Below, one piece after another: positions 1 through 7,570 of a stretch of DNA of 13,496 nucleotides. Each line of letters opens with the position of its first letter. Position 1 is the stretch's first letter. The notes under the pieces were generated by a model. That model was not told the origin of the DNA and did not search any database. It saw only the letters and a list, made by a program, of their open reading frames with translations. This DNA is from CAYOBW01 sp964402115 (GTDB taxonomy: Bacteria; Verrucomicrobiota; Kiritimatiellia; UBA8416; CAYOBW01): assembly GCA_964402115.1 (NCBI GenBank), contig CAYOBW010000195.1:1-13496 (forward strand), read 5' to 3'. The position numbers and the translations under genes were made by a program.

Positions 1-15
1 GGAAGGGAACCCGGT

Positions 16-576
16 GTGAGCGAGTTCGAGGTGGACAACGCATTTGACGTGGTCGCGCGCGGCCTGCCGGCTGCCGGCATAGACGTGCTGCTGATCGGCG
101 GACACGCCGTCAATCATTACGGCTACACGCGCGCCACGCAGGATGTTGACTTCATGATCGTAACGGACGATGCTCCAGCCGTGCGCAAGATCATGCTCGC
201 AGCCGGTTTCACCAATGTGTCCGAACACGAAACGGTCCTGTTCTTCAACCGGCCCGGATCGCCCCTGCGCCTCGACTTCCTGCGCGTGGTCCCGGAAACC
301 ATGCAAGCCCTGCTGGCGCAGGCCGTCGAGATCGCGTACAGGGGCGGACACTGCGTCAAGGTCCCGCAATTACGCGATCTCATCGCCATGAAGATCTTCG
401 CGCTCAGCAAGGGTCCGCCCCAGCGCATGGACAAGGATCTGCCGGATATTGTGAACCTGGCCATCGCGCACCACTGGAGCCCTGAAGGCGACTTGCAGCC
501 GCTTTGCGACCGGTATGGTACGCCCGCGTTGTACGACCTGCTGAAGACGCGCATCCAGGAGCGCACGCATGCTTGA
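16..576 (+). CDS. MNT/AbiEii-like nucleotidyltransferase
   Basis: The 186-residue product has the nucleotidyltransferase-fold signature. A GG motif followed by an Asp pair lies in LLIGGHAVNHYG...DVDF (G28-G29, D43, D45), and a third acidic residue sits at D87 in PLRLDF. The C-terminal half has the R-DLIAMK...R-KDLPDI helix typical of small AbiEii/DUF6036-like nucleotidyltransferases, including antitoxin- or toxin-type members. Such enzymes transfer a nucleotide to RNA or protein, but the substrate here cannot be read from sequence. I chose the GTG start at 16 because a purine-rich AAGGGA lies about 8 bases upstream. The gene overlaps the next small gene by 8 bases, which suggests translational coupling and a two-gene module. 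It is probably cytoplasmic, as no signal peptide is seen. The fold is fairly certain; the biological role is not. Confidence 0.85.
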   Translation: MSEFEVDNAFDVVARGLPAAGIDVLLIGGHAVNHYGYTRATQDVDFMIVTDDAPAVRKIMLAAGFTNVSEHETVLFFNRPGSPLRLDFLRVVPETMQALLAQAVEIAYRGGHCVKVPQLRDLIAMKIFALSKGPPQRMDKDLPDIVNLAIAHHWSPEGDLQPLCDRYGTPALYDLLKTRIQERTHA

Positions 577-784
577 GTTCCCCACCATCCCGCCGCACAT
601 CGAGCCGCCAGCCCCGCGGCTGTCGCTGCTCGACTATGCCCACTTCAGCGAACGCTGCCTCGCAGGCAACCCGACGGTGACGCCGGAAAACTGCCTGGAG
701 CGGCGCGCCGATGAAAGGGACATGCGCGAGCCCTTCAGACTGGTACAGAACCCCGAGGTTGAGCGGCAGGCAGGGTCACGCTAA
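569..784 (+). CDS. Small partner protein of the nucleotidyltransferase, function unknown
   Basis: This 71-residue ORF starts with ATG inside the end of the upstream nucleotidyltransferase gene (8-base overlap). A strong AGGAG at 557-561 lies seven bases before the start, so it is very likely translated. The product is charged and soluble-looking, with no signal peptide or membrane segment. It contains LSLLDYAHFSERCL near residues 18-31 and ends in a block like ERDMREPFRLV. Small proteins with a 'L.x.DYx.F' start and a 'R.PF.LV' end often follow single-domain nucleotidyltransferases of this type. That resemblance is from memory and not from a search. I do not recognise a named family. A regulatory or antitoxin/toxin partner role is an inference from the overlap alone. 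Confidence 0.7.
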   Translation: MLEFPTIPPHIEPPAPRLSLLDYAHFSERCLAGNPTVTPENCLERRADERDMREPFRLVQNPEVERQAGSR

Positions 785-803
785 CGCAAAAGCGAGGAAT
801 GCC

Positions 804-1751
804 ATGGAAAAAATCCGGATCGGCGTCAGCAAATGCCTCCTCGGCGAGCGGGTGCGCTACGACGGGCAGCACAAGCACGATCACTTCATCACCGACACGC
901 TCGGCCCGTACTTCGAGTACGTCGGCGTCTGCCCCGAGGTGGAATGCGGGTTCGGCGTGCCGCGCGAGACGCTCCGCCTGATCGGCGACCCCGCCAGCCC
1001 GCGGCTCGTGACCACGCGCACCGGCGTGGACCACACCGAGCGCATGCTGGCGTGGACCGCGCAGCGCGTCGTGGAGCTGGAGCAGGATGACCTGTGCGGC
1101 TACATCTTCAAGTCCCGCTCCCCCAGCAGCGGGATGGAGAACGTCAAGGTCTACAACGACAAGGGCGGCGTGGCCGGCAAGGCGCCCGGCCTGTTCGGCA
1201 AAGCGTTCCAGGACCATTTCCCCACGCTGCCCTGCGAGGACGAGGGGCGGCTGCACGATCCCGACTTGCGCGAGAACTTCATCGAGCGGGTCTTCACGCT
1301 CTGGCGCTTCCGCCAGGCCGTCCGCGCCACCCCGACCCTCGCCACGCTGATGACGTTTCAGGCACGGAACAAGCTGCTCATCCAGTCGCACCACGAGACG
1401 CTGATGCGGGAGCTGGGGCGCGAGCTGGCGGGGCTCAAGGCCAGGGAGGTGCGCGCGTACATCCCGCGCTACGAGGCCAAGCTCATGCGCGCGCTGAAGA
1501 CCCTCGCCACGGTCCGCAAGCACACGAACATCCTCCAGCACATGCTCGGCTACCTGCGCGGGTGCGTGGACGAGGCGGATCGCAAGGAGCTGGCCGCGGT
1601 CATCGAGGACTACCACCTGGAGCGCATCCCGCTGATCGTGCCGGTGACGCTGCTCAAGCACTACATCGTCAAGCACGGCATCGCGTACCTGCAGGACCAG
1701 TACTACCTGAGCCCCCACCCGCTCGAGCTGAAGCTCCGCAACCACGCCTGA
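804..1751 (+). CDS. TudS-like (DUF523) and YbgA-like (DUF1722) fusion protein
   Basis: The 315-residue product has two parts. Residues 1-~150 match DUF523, the family of the iron-sulfur thiouracil desulfidase TudS: SKCLLG (C11), VRYDG, VCPEVECGFGVPRE (C43, C48) and FKSRSPSSGMENVKVY (103-117). Residues ~165-315 match DUF1722, the YbgA-type helical domain, with FQARNKLLIQSHH and a YHLERIPLIVPVTLLKHY block. Fusions of the two are common in bacteria. The first part may remove sulfur from thiolated uracil derivatives using a [4Fe-4S] cluster; the role of the second is unknown. Many family members have SPSCG where this one has SPSSG, and a cysteine sits at C98 (LCGYIF) instead. The ATG at 804 is preceded by GAGG six bases upstream; an in-frame start at 711 would add residues unlike the family. 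It follows the small gene by 19 bases and may share its transcript. Confidence 0.9.
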   Translation: MEKIRIGVSKCLLGERVRYDGQHKHDHFITDTLGPYFEYVGVCPEVECGFGVPRETLRLIGDPASPRLVTTRTGVDHTERMLAWTAQRVVELEQDDLCGYIFKSRSPSSGMENVKVYNDKGGVAGKAPGLFGKAFQDHFPTLPCEDEGRLHDPDLRENFIERVFTLWRFRQAVRATPTLATLMTFQARNKLLIQSHHETLMRELGRELAGLKAREVRAYIPRYEAKLMRALKTLATVRKHTNILQHMLGYLRGCVDEADRKELAAVIEDYHLERIPLIVPVTLLKHYIVKHGIAYLQDQYYLSPHPLELKLRNHA

Positions 1752-1766
1752 CGCCGGCCGCGGCGG

Positions 1767-3183
1767 CTACCGCAGGATGATCACCGTGCCGGGCTTGTCT
1801 TCGAGCATGGCGCTCACTTCGATCCCGTCCACGCGCCAGCGGCGGGGCGTGTCGGCCGAGTAGTACTGGAACGCGACGTAGACCGTCTTGCCGAGGTACG
1901 CCGCCAGGTCCAGCTCGCCGCCCGCCGTCCAGGCGTCGGCCGCGCCGATCGCGAACGGCAGCTCGCTCCACGCGGCGGGGGTCGGGTCGCCGGCGCCGGC
2001 GTAGTCCGTGGAGACCCGCACCTTCAGGTAGTTCGAGGCGTCGTTGTTGCCGTACTTCCACTGCGTCCAGAAGCGGAGCGAGGCGGCAAGCGCCTTGGCG
2101 AGGTCGAGCGGGGGCGAAATCAGCCAGTCGTGGCTGGGCTCGGTCTGCGCGAAACCGTTCACCTCGGCGAAGTACACGCCGCTCCCCACGCCGGCCCCGG
2201 CGACGACCTTCCAGTTGTTGCTGCTGGACACGCTGTAGGCGGTCCAGGCGCCGAAGCCGCCGCTCTCGAAACTCTCGGCGGCAATCACGGCCGGCGCCCT
2301 GAGCGGCACGGCGCTGACCCACGGCACCGCGCCGTCGGTCTTGTAGTCGATGGCAGCGCCCGCGTTGCAGGCGGGGTAGATGACGCAGGTATAGCTGGTG
2401 CCCGCCGCCAGGCCGGCAAACGTCACGGTCCGCACGCCGTACGCCACGTTCCGCGCCGCCAGCCCGTCGGAGCCATCCGCGTCGTCCGCGACCGGCGTGC
2501 CGTCCACCGGCAGCGGCGGCAGCGCGCCGGACGCCACGCGCACCAGGTAGCGCTGCGGCAGCTGCCCCCCCACCGCGTCCGTCCACGTCAGCTTGAGGCT
2601 GCCGGGCCCCGGCGTGGCCGCGAACGCCGTCGGGTAGTTCGTCGGCTCGGGGAGGATCACGGTGGCGCCGTTCACGTCGGCAAAGGTCAAACCGACTTTC
2701 AGGTTGTCGAGCGTCATTGTGCCAATGCCGGAGGCCTGGCGGATGGCGANNNNNNNNNNNNNNNNNNNNNNNNNNNNNNNNNNNNNNNNNNNNNNNNNNN
2801 NNNNNNNNNNNNNNNNNNNNNNNNNNNNNNNNNNNNNNNNNNNNNNNNNTGAGGTCGAAGCCGTAGTACAGGCTGCCGCTGGTGTAGGTTGCCCCCAGCG
2901 CGCGGCTACAGTCCTCGGCCTCGGATCCCGTCACATTCAGCTGTCCCCCGCTGACGTCCTGCTGCCCGGCCGTACCGCTGTGATTGGCCCACACGCCGCC
3001 CGAGACGGTGGTAAGCGCGCCGTCGGCATAGGCAAACGGCTCGTCCAGAATCGGCTCGGCGGCAGCCGGCTGTGACCAGCCGCAGAGCGCCAGCCCCGCG
3101 GCCACGCCACCCAACCACCCGCGCGCGACCGCGGCTCGCGAACCCGCGGCGCCCCGCGCCTCTGTGTTGTTTCGTGCCTGCAT
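1767..3183 (-). CDS. Secreted multi-domain protein (LamG-like, FnIII-like, choice-of-anchor-like), interrupted by a gap
   Basis: This is the last gene of the minus-strand run. The ATG at 3183 has GGAGGG eight bases upstream. The N-terminus is a signal peptide: arginines, then a hydrophobic stretch around residues 23-36 and a likely cut after AAA (42). A beta-rich LamG-like segment follows (LDEPFAY..., GGQLNVTGSEAED..., GSLYYGFDL) and is cut by the N run at 2750-2849. After the gap come LDNLKVG, typical of the end of such domains, then an FnIII-like region (about 2280-2640). The C-terminus (about 1770-2270) resembles cleaved-adhesin or choice-of-anchor J folds: SFESGGFGAW, NNWKV, DWLISPPLDL, SLRFWTQW, VYVAFQYYS, WRVDGIEV. 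No catalytic motif is seen. It probably binds a surface or carbohydrate. The two halves are in different frames across the gap, which I attribute to the arbitrary gap length and not a frameshift. It lies 46 bases after the EEP nuclease gene. Confidence 0.8.
2750..2849. other. Assembly gap of 100 N
   Basis: This is a run of exactly 100 N, the usual placeholder for a gap of unknown length. It removes the middle of the LamG-like domain of the secreted protein at 1767-3183. The flanking frames join only if the true length is a multiple of three. Confidence 0.99.
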
Positions 3184-3229
3184 AAATCACACCCTCCAAG
3201 CCAGGCGCGCGGCCGCCAGCCCCGCGCCT

Positions 3230-4456
3230 CTATTCCACGACCACCACCGTCCCGTTCGAGGACGGCTTCAGCGACACATCCATCCATACCAGCCTGTGGT
3301 CCGAGGCGGCAATCAAATCGTACCCGTCGTCCAGGCGTTTGGGCCAGAACACCCCGCCCGCGAGCGGCGTCAGGGTCCGCGAGGGGAGCACGTAGTCCAC
3401 GCGCAGGTGGCCGACGGACCCGCTGAAGGCCGCCGTGTCGTAGGCGGGGTTGCCGCGCTGCGCGGCCTTGCTGTTCTGCTCGACGGCGCCGGCGCTGGCG
3501 GGGATGACCGTGGCGTTGATGAGCGGGTGCGAGACGAGCTGCACGGCCGCGTTCGACACGCTGTCGCCGTCGAGCGGGTCGGCATTCAGATCGCCGGCGA
3601 TAACGAAGCGGTCGCCGGCCTTCAGCCCGCCGGCGCGCCCGGTGTCGTCGCGCAGGTAGCCGCTGCGCGCCGGGTCCACGTAGTCCGCCAGCAGCCGGAT
3701 CTCGTCGTGATTGCGCCGGCCGTTGCGGTCCTCCGCGCCGTCGAACGCGGGCGGCGTCGGGTGCGCGACCACGAAATGGACGGTCGTCGTCTCCGCCACG
3801 CGCACGGGCAGGTCCCAGTGGCTCTTGGAGGAGAGCCGGAACGTCGCCAGCTCGGCCGCGGTGTAGTAGGGCGCGCCCGTGGCCGGCACGGTCGGCAGCA
3901 GCGCGCCGGGCAGATCCTTCCAGAGCCACAGGCGCAGCCGCCGCACGCCACGGGTGTCGAGCGGGTGCTTGGAGTAGACCACCATGCCATACTGGCCCGG
4001 GAACGCGCCATAGCCGTAGCCGTCCTCGGGCCCCGTGGTGGAGCCGTCGTGGTTGTAGTCCTGGCCGGACGGCACGCCCGTGTTGACCGGGTCGGTGAAG
4101 CGGTACGGGTACACGAGGGGCGCCTGCCCGCGCTGGCCGACCGCCAGGTAGTTCTCCTGGAACAGGCGCGCCGCGTGGCCGCCGCTGTCGTAGTCGAACT
4201 CGTTCAGCAGCACGACGTCCGGCCGCACCCGCTGCAGGATCTCCGCCACCTGCCGCGCCTGCGCGTTGGCGGGCGTGGAGAGGTCGCTGACCAGCTGGCC
4301 CTGCGTCGCGCGGTTGAGCGAGGCGTTGTAGGTGGCGAAGCGGACCGTGTCCTGGGCGCGGCCGGGCGGGGGCTCCGCCAGCGTCGCCGCGGCCAGGAGC
4401 GCGCAAACGGGGAAGAGCGCGCCCCCGCCGCCAGCGTTGGTGGGTGGCCGGCGCAT
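3230..4456 (-). CDS. Secreted EEP-family nuclease/phosphatase
   Basis: The 408-residue product starts with a signal peptide (arginines at 2-3, hydrophobic 13-27, likely cut near RA|QD at 34-35). The rest is one endonuclease/exonuclease/phosphatase domain with every expected motif: N44 in FATYNAS, E86 in VLLNEFDYD, an AHPTPP strand, RNHDEI, D289 and N291 in GDLNADP, RVDYVLPS, and the catalytic pair D386-H387 in ASDHRLVW. These are the metal-binding and catalytic residues of DNase I-like enzymes, so it should be active. Substrates in the family include DNA, RNA and phosphoesters; extracellular nucleic acid is the best guess. The ATG at 4456 shares its A with the TGA stop of the upstream gene (TGATG). 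No Shine-Dalgarno precedes it, so it is probably translated by coupling. The next gene starts 46 bases downstream. Confidence 0.9.
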   Translation of the reverse strand: MRRPPTNAGGGGALFPVCALLAAATLAEPPPGRAQDTVRFATYNASLNRATQGQLVSDLSTPANAQARQVAEILQRVRPDVVLLNEFDYDSGGHAARLFQENYLAVGQRGQAPLVYPYRFTDPVNTGVPSGQDYNHDGSTTGPEDGYGYGAFPGQYGMVVYSKHPLDTRGVRRLRLWLWKDLPGALLPTVPATGAPYYTAAELATFRLSSKSHWDLPVRVAETTTVHFVVAHPTPPAFDGAEDRNGRRNHDEIRLLADYVDPARSGYLRDDTGRAGGLKAGDRFVIAGDLNADPLDGDSVSNAAVQLVSHPLINATVIPASAGAVEQNSKAAQRGNPAYDTAAFSGSVGHLRVDYVLPSRTLTPLAGGVFWPKRLDDGYDLIAASDHRLVWMDVSLKPSSNGTVVVVE

Positions 4457-7277
4457 CACCGGAAGGAGAAGACCGTGCCCTGGGTCACTTCGCCCACGTC
4501 GCCGAAGCCGCGGGGGATAAGCTGGTAGCCGCCGCTGTAGGGCGCCGCAAAGCCGGCATACTGGCTGACGAGCCCGGTCAGCGCGAACGGCTCGGGCGGC
4601 GCCGCGTTCCCGTCGATATCCGTGTCCGCGTCGATGTGCAGCACGATGGTCGTGACCCCCAGGTCGTCCGAGACGGTGAGGTCCGCGTCGCTCCCCGCCG
4701 TCGCCGGCCAGGTCCCGCTGACGATGCGGAGGTTCGCCACGCGCACGAGCGTGGACTCGTACAGCTCCGCGCCGGCCAGGAGCGCGGCCAGGGTGCGCGG
4801 GGTGGCCGCCACCGCGGCATCGGCGCCGAGGTCGTAGATGTGGCCGGCGGAGGCGGGGACCAGCTCGGTGAGGCCGCGGTAGACGGAGACGGCGCCGAGC
4901 ACGACGGCGCGCTGGCCGGCGGTGCGCAGCACGTCCCAAACCGCGGCGTTGTAGATGTTCACGCCGGCGGCCCCGTCCTGGATGAACGCGGAGGTGTAGG
5001 CGAGCGAGAAGGCCCCGTTGACGGCCGACACCACGCCCTCCACGGCGACCGTTTCCCCGTTCCGCACGGGCACGCCGCTGCCGTCCACCGCGCGCAGCAG
5101 GCTGAGCGGCACGGTGACGCGCGACACGGGCGAGCCGGCCGCCAGCGCGACCAGGGCCGTGCCGCCCACCGCCTGGCTCTGCACGGTCCACGTGTCCGTG
5201 CCGCCGTCCGCGGCAAGCGTCACGTCGCGCGCCGTCAGGCCGGCGAGCCGGATTTCGCCGGGGTTGGCGTCCGTGACCGCCGCGCCGGTGACCGTGACCG
5301 TGTTGCCGGCCACGCCCGCGCTGGCGCCGCCGAAGCCCGCGCCGGCGAGGGTGACGTTGCCGGCCAGCAGGCCGGCCCAGGCGGCCGGCACGGCCACCGA
5401 CACGCTTGCGAGCGAGCCGGCGGCGGGGCCGGTGACCGTGATGGCGACCGTCTGCCCGGCCTGGGCGCGCTGGAAGAGCGCCGAGCCGCTCAGCGGGCCG
5501 GGGGTCAGGCTGCTCAGCACGGCGGTCCCGGCGCCATCGGCGGCGGCCGTCGTCGCCTGGCTGTTGGGATTGTTGACGCCGCCGGCGGTGAGGTAGTTCA
5601 GCGTACCACCCGTCCCGTTGTACTCGTAGACCTGCAGGTAGTACGTCGTGGACAGGGCCAGGCCGGTGAGCGTGAACGAGCTGCCGGCGCCGGCGAAGAC
5701 GACCTTGCCGCCGCCCAGCGCGCTGCCCGCGCCGCCGAAGTCGGCGTCGGCCGCGTAGGCGATACCATCAATCGGACCGGCGCTCGGCGCGCTGCCCTGG
5801 CGGCAGATCACGAGGCGGCCGGCGCCATCGCCATTGGTCCACTGCACGTCCATCTGCGTCCCGGAGACGTTCGCGAACTGCACGTCCGCGGCCTGCAGGG
5901 TGGGCTCCGCGGCGGGGGCGGCGANNNNNNNNNNNNNNNNNNNNNNNNNNNNNNNNNNNNNNNNNNNNNNNNNNNNNNNNNNNNNNNNNNNNNNNNNNNN
6001 NNNNNNNNNNNNNNNNNNNNNNNNCCGTCGGTCAGCCCGCCGCCCGCGGCCTGCAGCGTATAGGTGTCGGCGGCGTTCACTTGCAGGGTCGCCCACGTGC
6101 CGGCGCCGCTGACCAGACTCTGCGCAGCGCCGCCCGTCAGCGTGCCGCTGCCGGAGGCCTTCGCGAGCGTCACGGAGGCGGTGTTGTCGAGGTCCACGTT
6201 CCCGTTCGCATCGCGCGCCTGGACGGTGGCGGAGAAGTTCACCGCGACGGTGGCGGTGGACGGCACGCTGGAGAAGACCAGCCGGGTGGCCGCGACGTCG
6301 ATCGCGTTCTGCGCCTCGTCGCTATCCGCGGCGGCGGTGGTCACGCCGTTGCCGGTCACGGCGACATCGCTGCCGGCGAGTTTGAATTCGAGGTTCTGGC
6401 CGTCCGTCAGCGTGGCCGTGTTCTGCAGCGATACGCGCAGCGTCAGCGTCTTGGAGGCGCCGTCGGCGATCACGACGTTGAGGCCGGTGAACGCCACGCT
6501 GCCGGCGGCGGGCGTGCCCGCGCTGCCGAGGGCTGTGCCGCCGTCGAAGAGACGGGCGACGCGCAGCGTCTGCGTCCAGTCGGCAGGCTCGTTGGCGGCG
6601 CCCTGCGTCAGGGTCAGGGCCGTGACCGTGGCTTCGCCCGCGTTCCCGGCGGCGTTGGCGAGGGTAAACTGCCACGCCTGCGCGCCATCGCCCGTGGTGT
6701 CGATCACCGCGGCGTTCCCGACCGAGGAGAGGGTCGCCGACTCGCCGCCGGCGCTGGCCAGCGTGAGGTCATTCGCGACGCTGCCGACCGTGTGATCCAC
6801 GGGGCTGGCGGGATAGGGCGCCGTCCCGCTCGTGAGATCGGAGTCAGTGTCGCTGTTCGCGGCGAGCCGCAGGTTGACCGTGCCACCGATCGTGGCGGCG
6901 GCGTTGACGTCCGCCGTCACGTAGTAGATGCACGGCGTGCCCACGGCGATGGTCTGCCCGGCTATGCCGCCGAAGACGAGCGTGTCGCCGTCGGCCTGAG
7001 TGGTGGAGAGCTGCACGGGGGCGATGGCGCCAACGCCGTCCGCGTCGTACCAGAGCTTGTAGTTCAGGAAATCGCCGGGATTGGCTCCGTTGCCCAGCGT
7101 GCGCGCCAGCGTGATGGCGGTGAAGCTCGCGGCCGAACCGCCGGCCGTGAGGCGCACGGCGTAGATCGTCTTNNNNNNNNNNNNNNNNNNNNNNNNNNNN
7201 NNNNNNNNNNNNNNNNNNNNNNNNNNNNNNNNNNNNNNNNNNNNNNNNNNNNNNNNNNNNNNNNNNNNNNNNCGCAT
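4456..7277 (-). CDS. Large secreted multi-domain protein with C-terminal OB-fold-like region, interrupted by two gaps
   Basis: This is the first gene of the minus-strand run. The ATG at 7277 has GGAGG six bases upstream; the next bases are lost in the gap at 7173-7272, so the expected signal peptide is not visible. From the N-terminus the visible parts are: beta-rich repeats (about 6290-7172); a Big/filamin-like domain with TRLVFSSVPS, VQARDANGN and AADTYTLQA (about 6025-6290); the second gap; an FnIII-like domain with MDVQWTNGDGAGRLV and TTYYLQVYEYNG (about 5560-5905); a linker; and a C-terminal OB-fold-like region with VEGVVSAVNGAFSLAYTSAFIQDGAAGVNIYN and FALTGLVSQY (about 4456-5115). In ExeM-type extracellular nucleases an OB fold directly precedes the EEP domain. 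Here the OB-like end stops one base into the EEP gene. No catalytic residues are seen, so it is likely the binding or scaffold partner. I treat it as one gene because domain content continues across the second gap. Confidence 0.75.
5925..6024. other. Assembly gap of 100 N
   Basis: Exactly 100 N inside the large secreted protein gene, between the Big-like and FnIII-like domains. The flanking reading frames differ. They join if the true gap length leaves remainder 2 on division by three. Confidence 0.99.
7173..7272. other. Assembly gap of 100 N
   Basis: Exactly 100 N placed almost immediately after the start codon of the minus-strand gene at 7277. It hides the signal peptide and the first domain. 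The ATG and the downstream frame agree at the nominal length, so the true length should leave remainder 1 on division by three. Confidence 0.99.
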
Positions 7278-7283
7278 GAAACA

Positions 7284-7288
7284 CCTCC
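7284..7288 (-). promoter_or_regulatory. Ribosome binding site GGAGG
   Basis: On the minus strand GGAGG lies six bases before ATG at 7277. This decides the start of the gap-interrupted gene, whose N-terminal codons are otherwise lost. A small hairpin, CTGGC-TGA-GCCAG (7292-7304), sits three bases upstream of the site. Confidence 0.8.
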
Positions 7289-7314
7289 ACCCTGGCTGAG
7301 CCAGATCCGCGCCG

Positions 7315-7352
7315 GGGGACCAGGCCGCCCGTTCCGGGCCAGGCCGGTCCCC
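7315..7352 (+). other. Long GC-rich hairpin in the divergent intergenic region
   Basis: The arms are GGGGACC (7315-7321) with GGTCCCC (7346-7352), GGCC (7323-7326) with GGCC (7342-7345), and GCCCG (7327-7331) with CGGGC (7335-7339) closing a three-base loop. That is 16 pairs with two small bulges. On the + strand it is followed by TTCTT, a weak terminator tail. On the - strand it would lie in the mRNA leader of the operon that starts at 7277, about 38 bases before the start codon. Both readings are possible. Confidence 0.6.
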
Positions 7353-7363
7353 TTCTTAAACGA

Positions 7364-7396
7364 AGCGGACTCCTTCACCGGAGCCCGCTCTTTTTT
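7364..7396 (+). terminator. Rho-independent terminator shape (+ strand)
   Basis: A stem of AGCGGACTCC (7364-7373) with GGAGCCCGCT (7380-7389) has nine pairs and one A-C mismatch around a TTCACC loop. It is followed by CTTTTTT (7390-7396). This is a textbook intrinsic terminator for + strand transcription. No + strand gene ends just upstream; the DNA to the left is the antisense of the minus-strand operon. It may stop antisense transcripts or insulate the divergent endonuclease I gene. On the minus strand the stem would be part of the operon leader RNA. Confidence 0.65.
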
Positions 7397-7464
7397 GCAC
7401 CGCTCGTAGACTGCCATCTTCTCGTCAGGCCGGTATGCGGCCCGTGTGAGAATCACGTTCGGAG

Positions 7465-7494
7465 AGTCTACCAGAGCACCAAGCGAAAAGGCAA
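7465..7494 (-). promoter_or_regulatory. Candidate sigma70-type promoter for the minus-strand operon
   Basis: Minus-strand TTGCCT (7494-7489) and TAGACT (7470-7465) are separated by 18 bases, giving 3/6 and 4/6 matches to the -35 and -10 consensus. It would produce a leader of roughly 180 bases holding the hairpins at 7292-7389. The -10 box also forms part of an inverted repeat GTAGACT (7406-7412)/AGTCTAC (7465-7471). In GC-rich DNA such matches are weak evidence. Confidence 0.3.
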
Positions 7495-7570
7495 GGTCGG
7501 CTGTGACGCCATGGTCATTGCCAACCTTGCCGCTTCTCCCCGCGCGGCCGAACTGCTACGCTATCCCCCC

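Noticed and set aside
4457..5191. The EEP gene's frame stays open for about 245 codons upstream of its ATG
   Set aside because: The upstream translation is Arg/Ala-rich and overlaps the well-supported OB-fold coding frame. The signal peptide begins exactly at 4456.
2745..5924. GGCGA immediately before two of the gaps
   Set aside because: Five bases in GC-rich coding sequence is within chance.
7278..7456. Short minus-strand ORF from a GTG at 7456 running through the leader
   Set aside because: It has no ribosome site, overlaps the strong hairpins, and enters the operon in the wrong frame.
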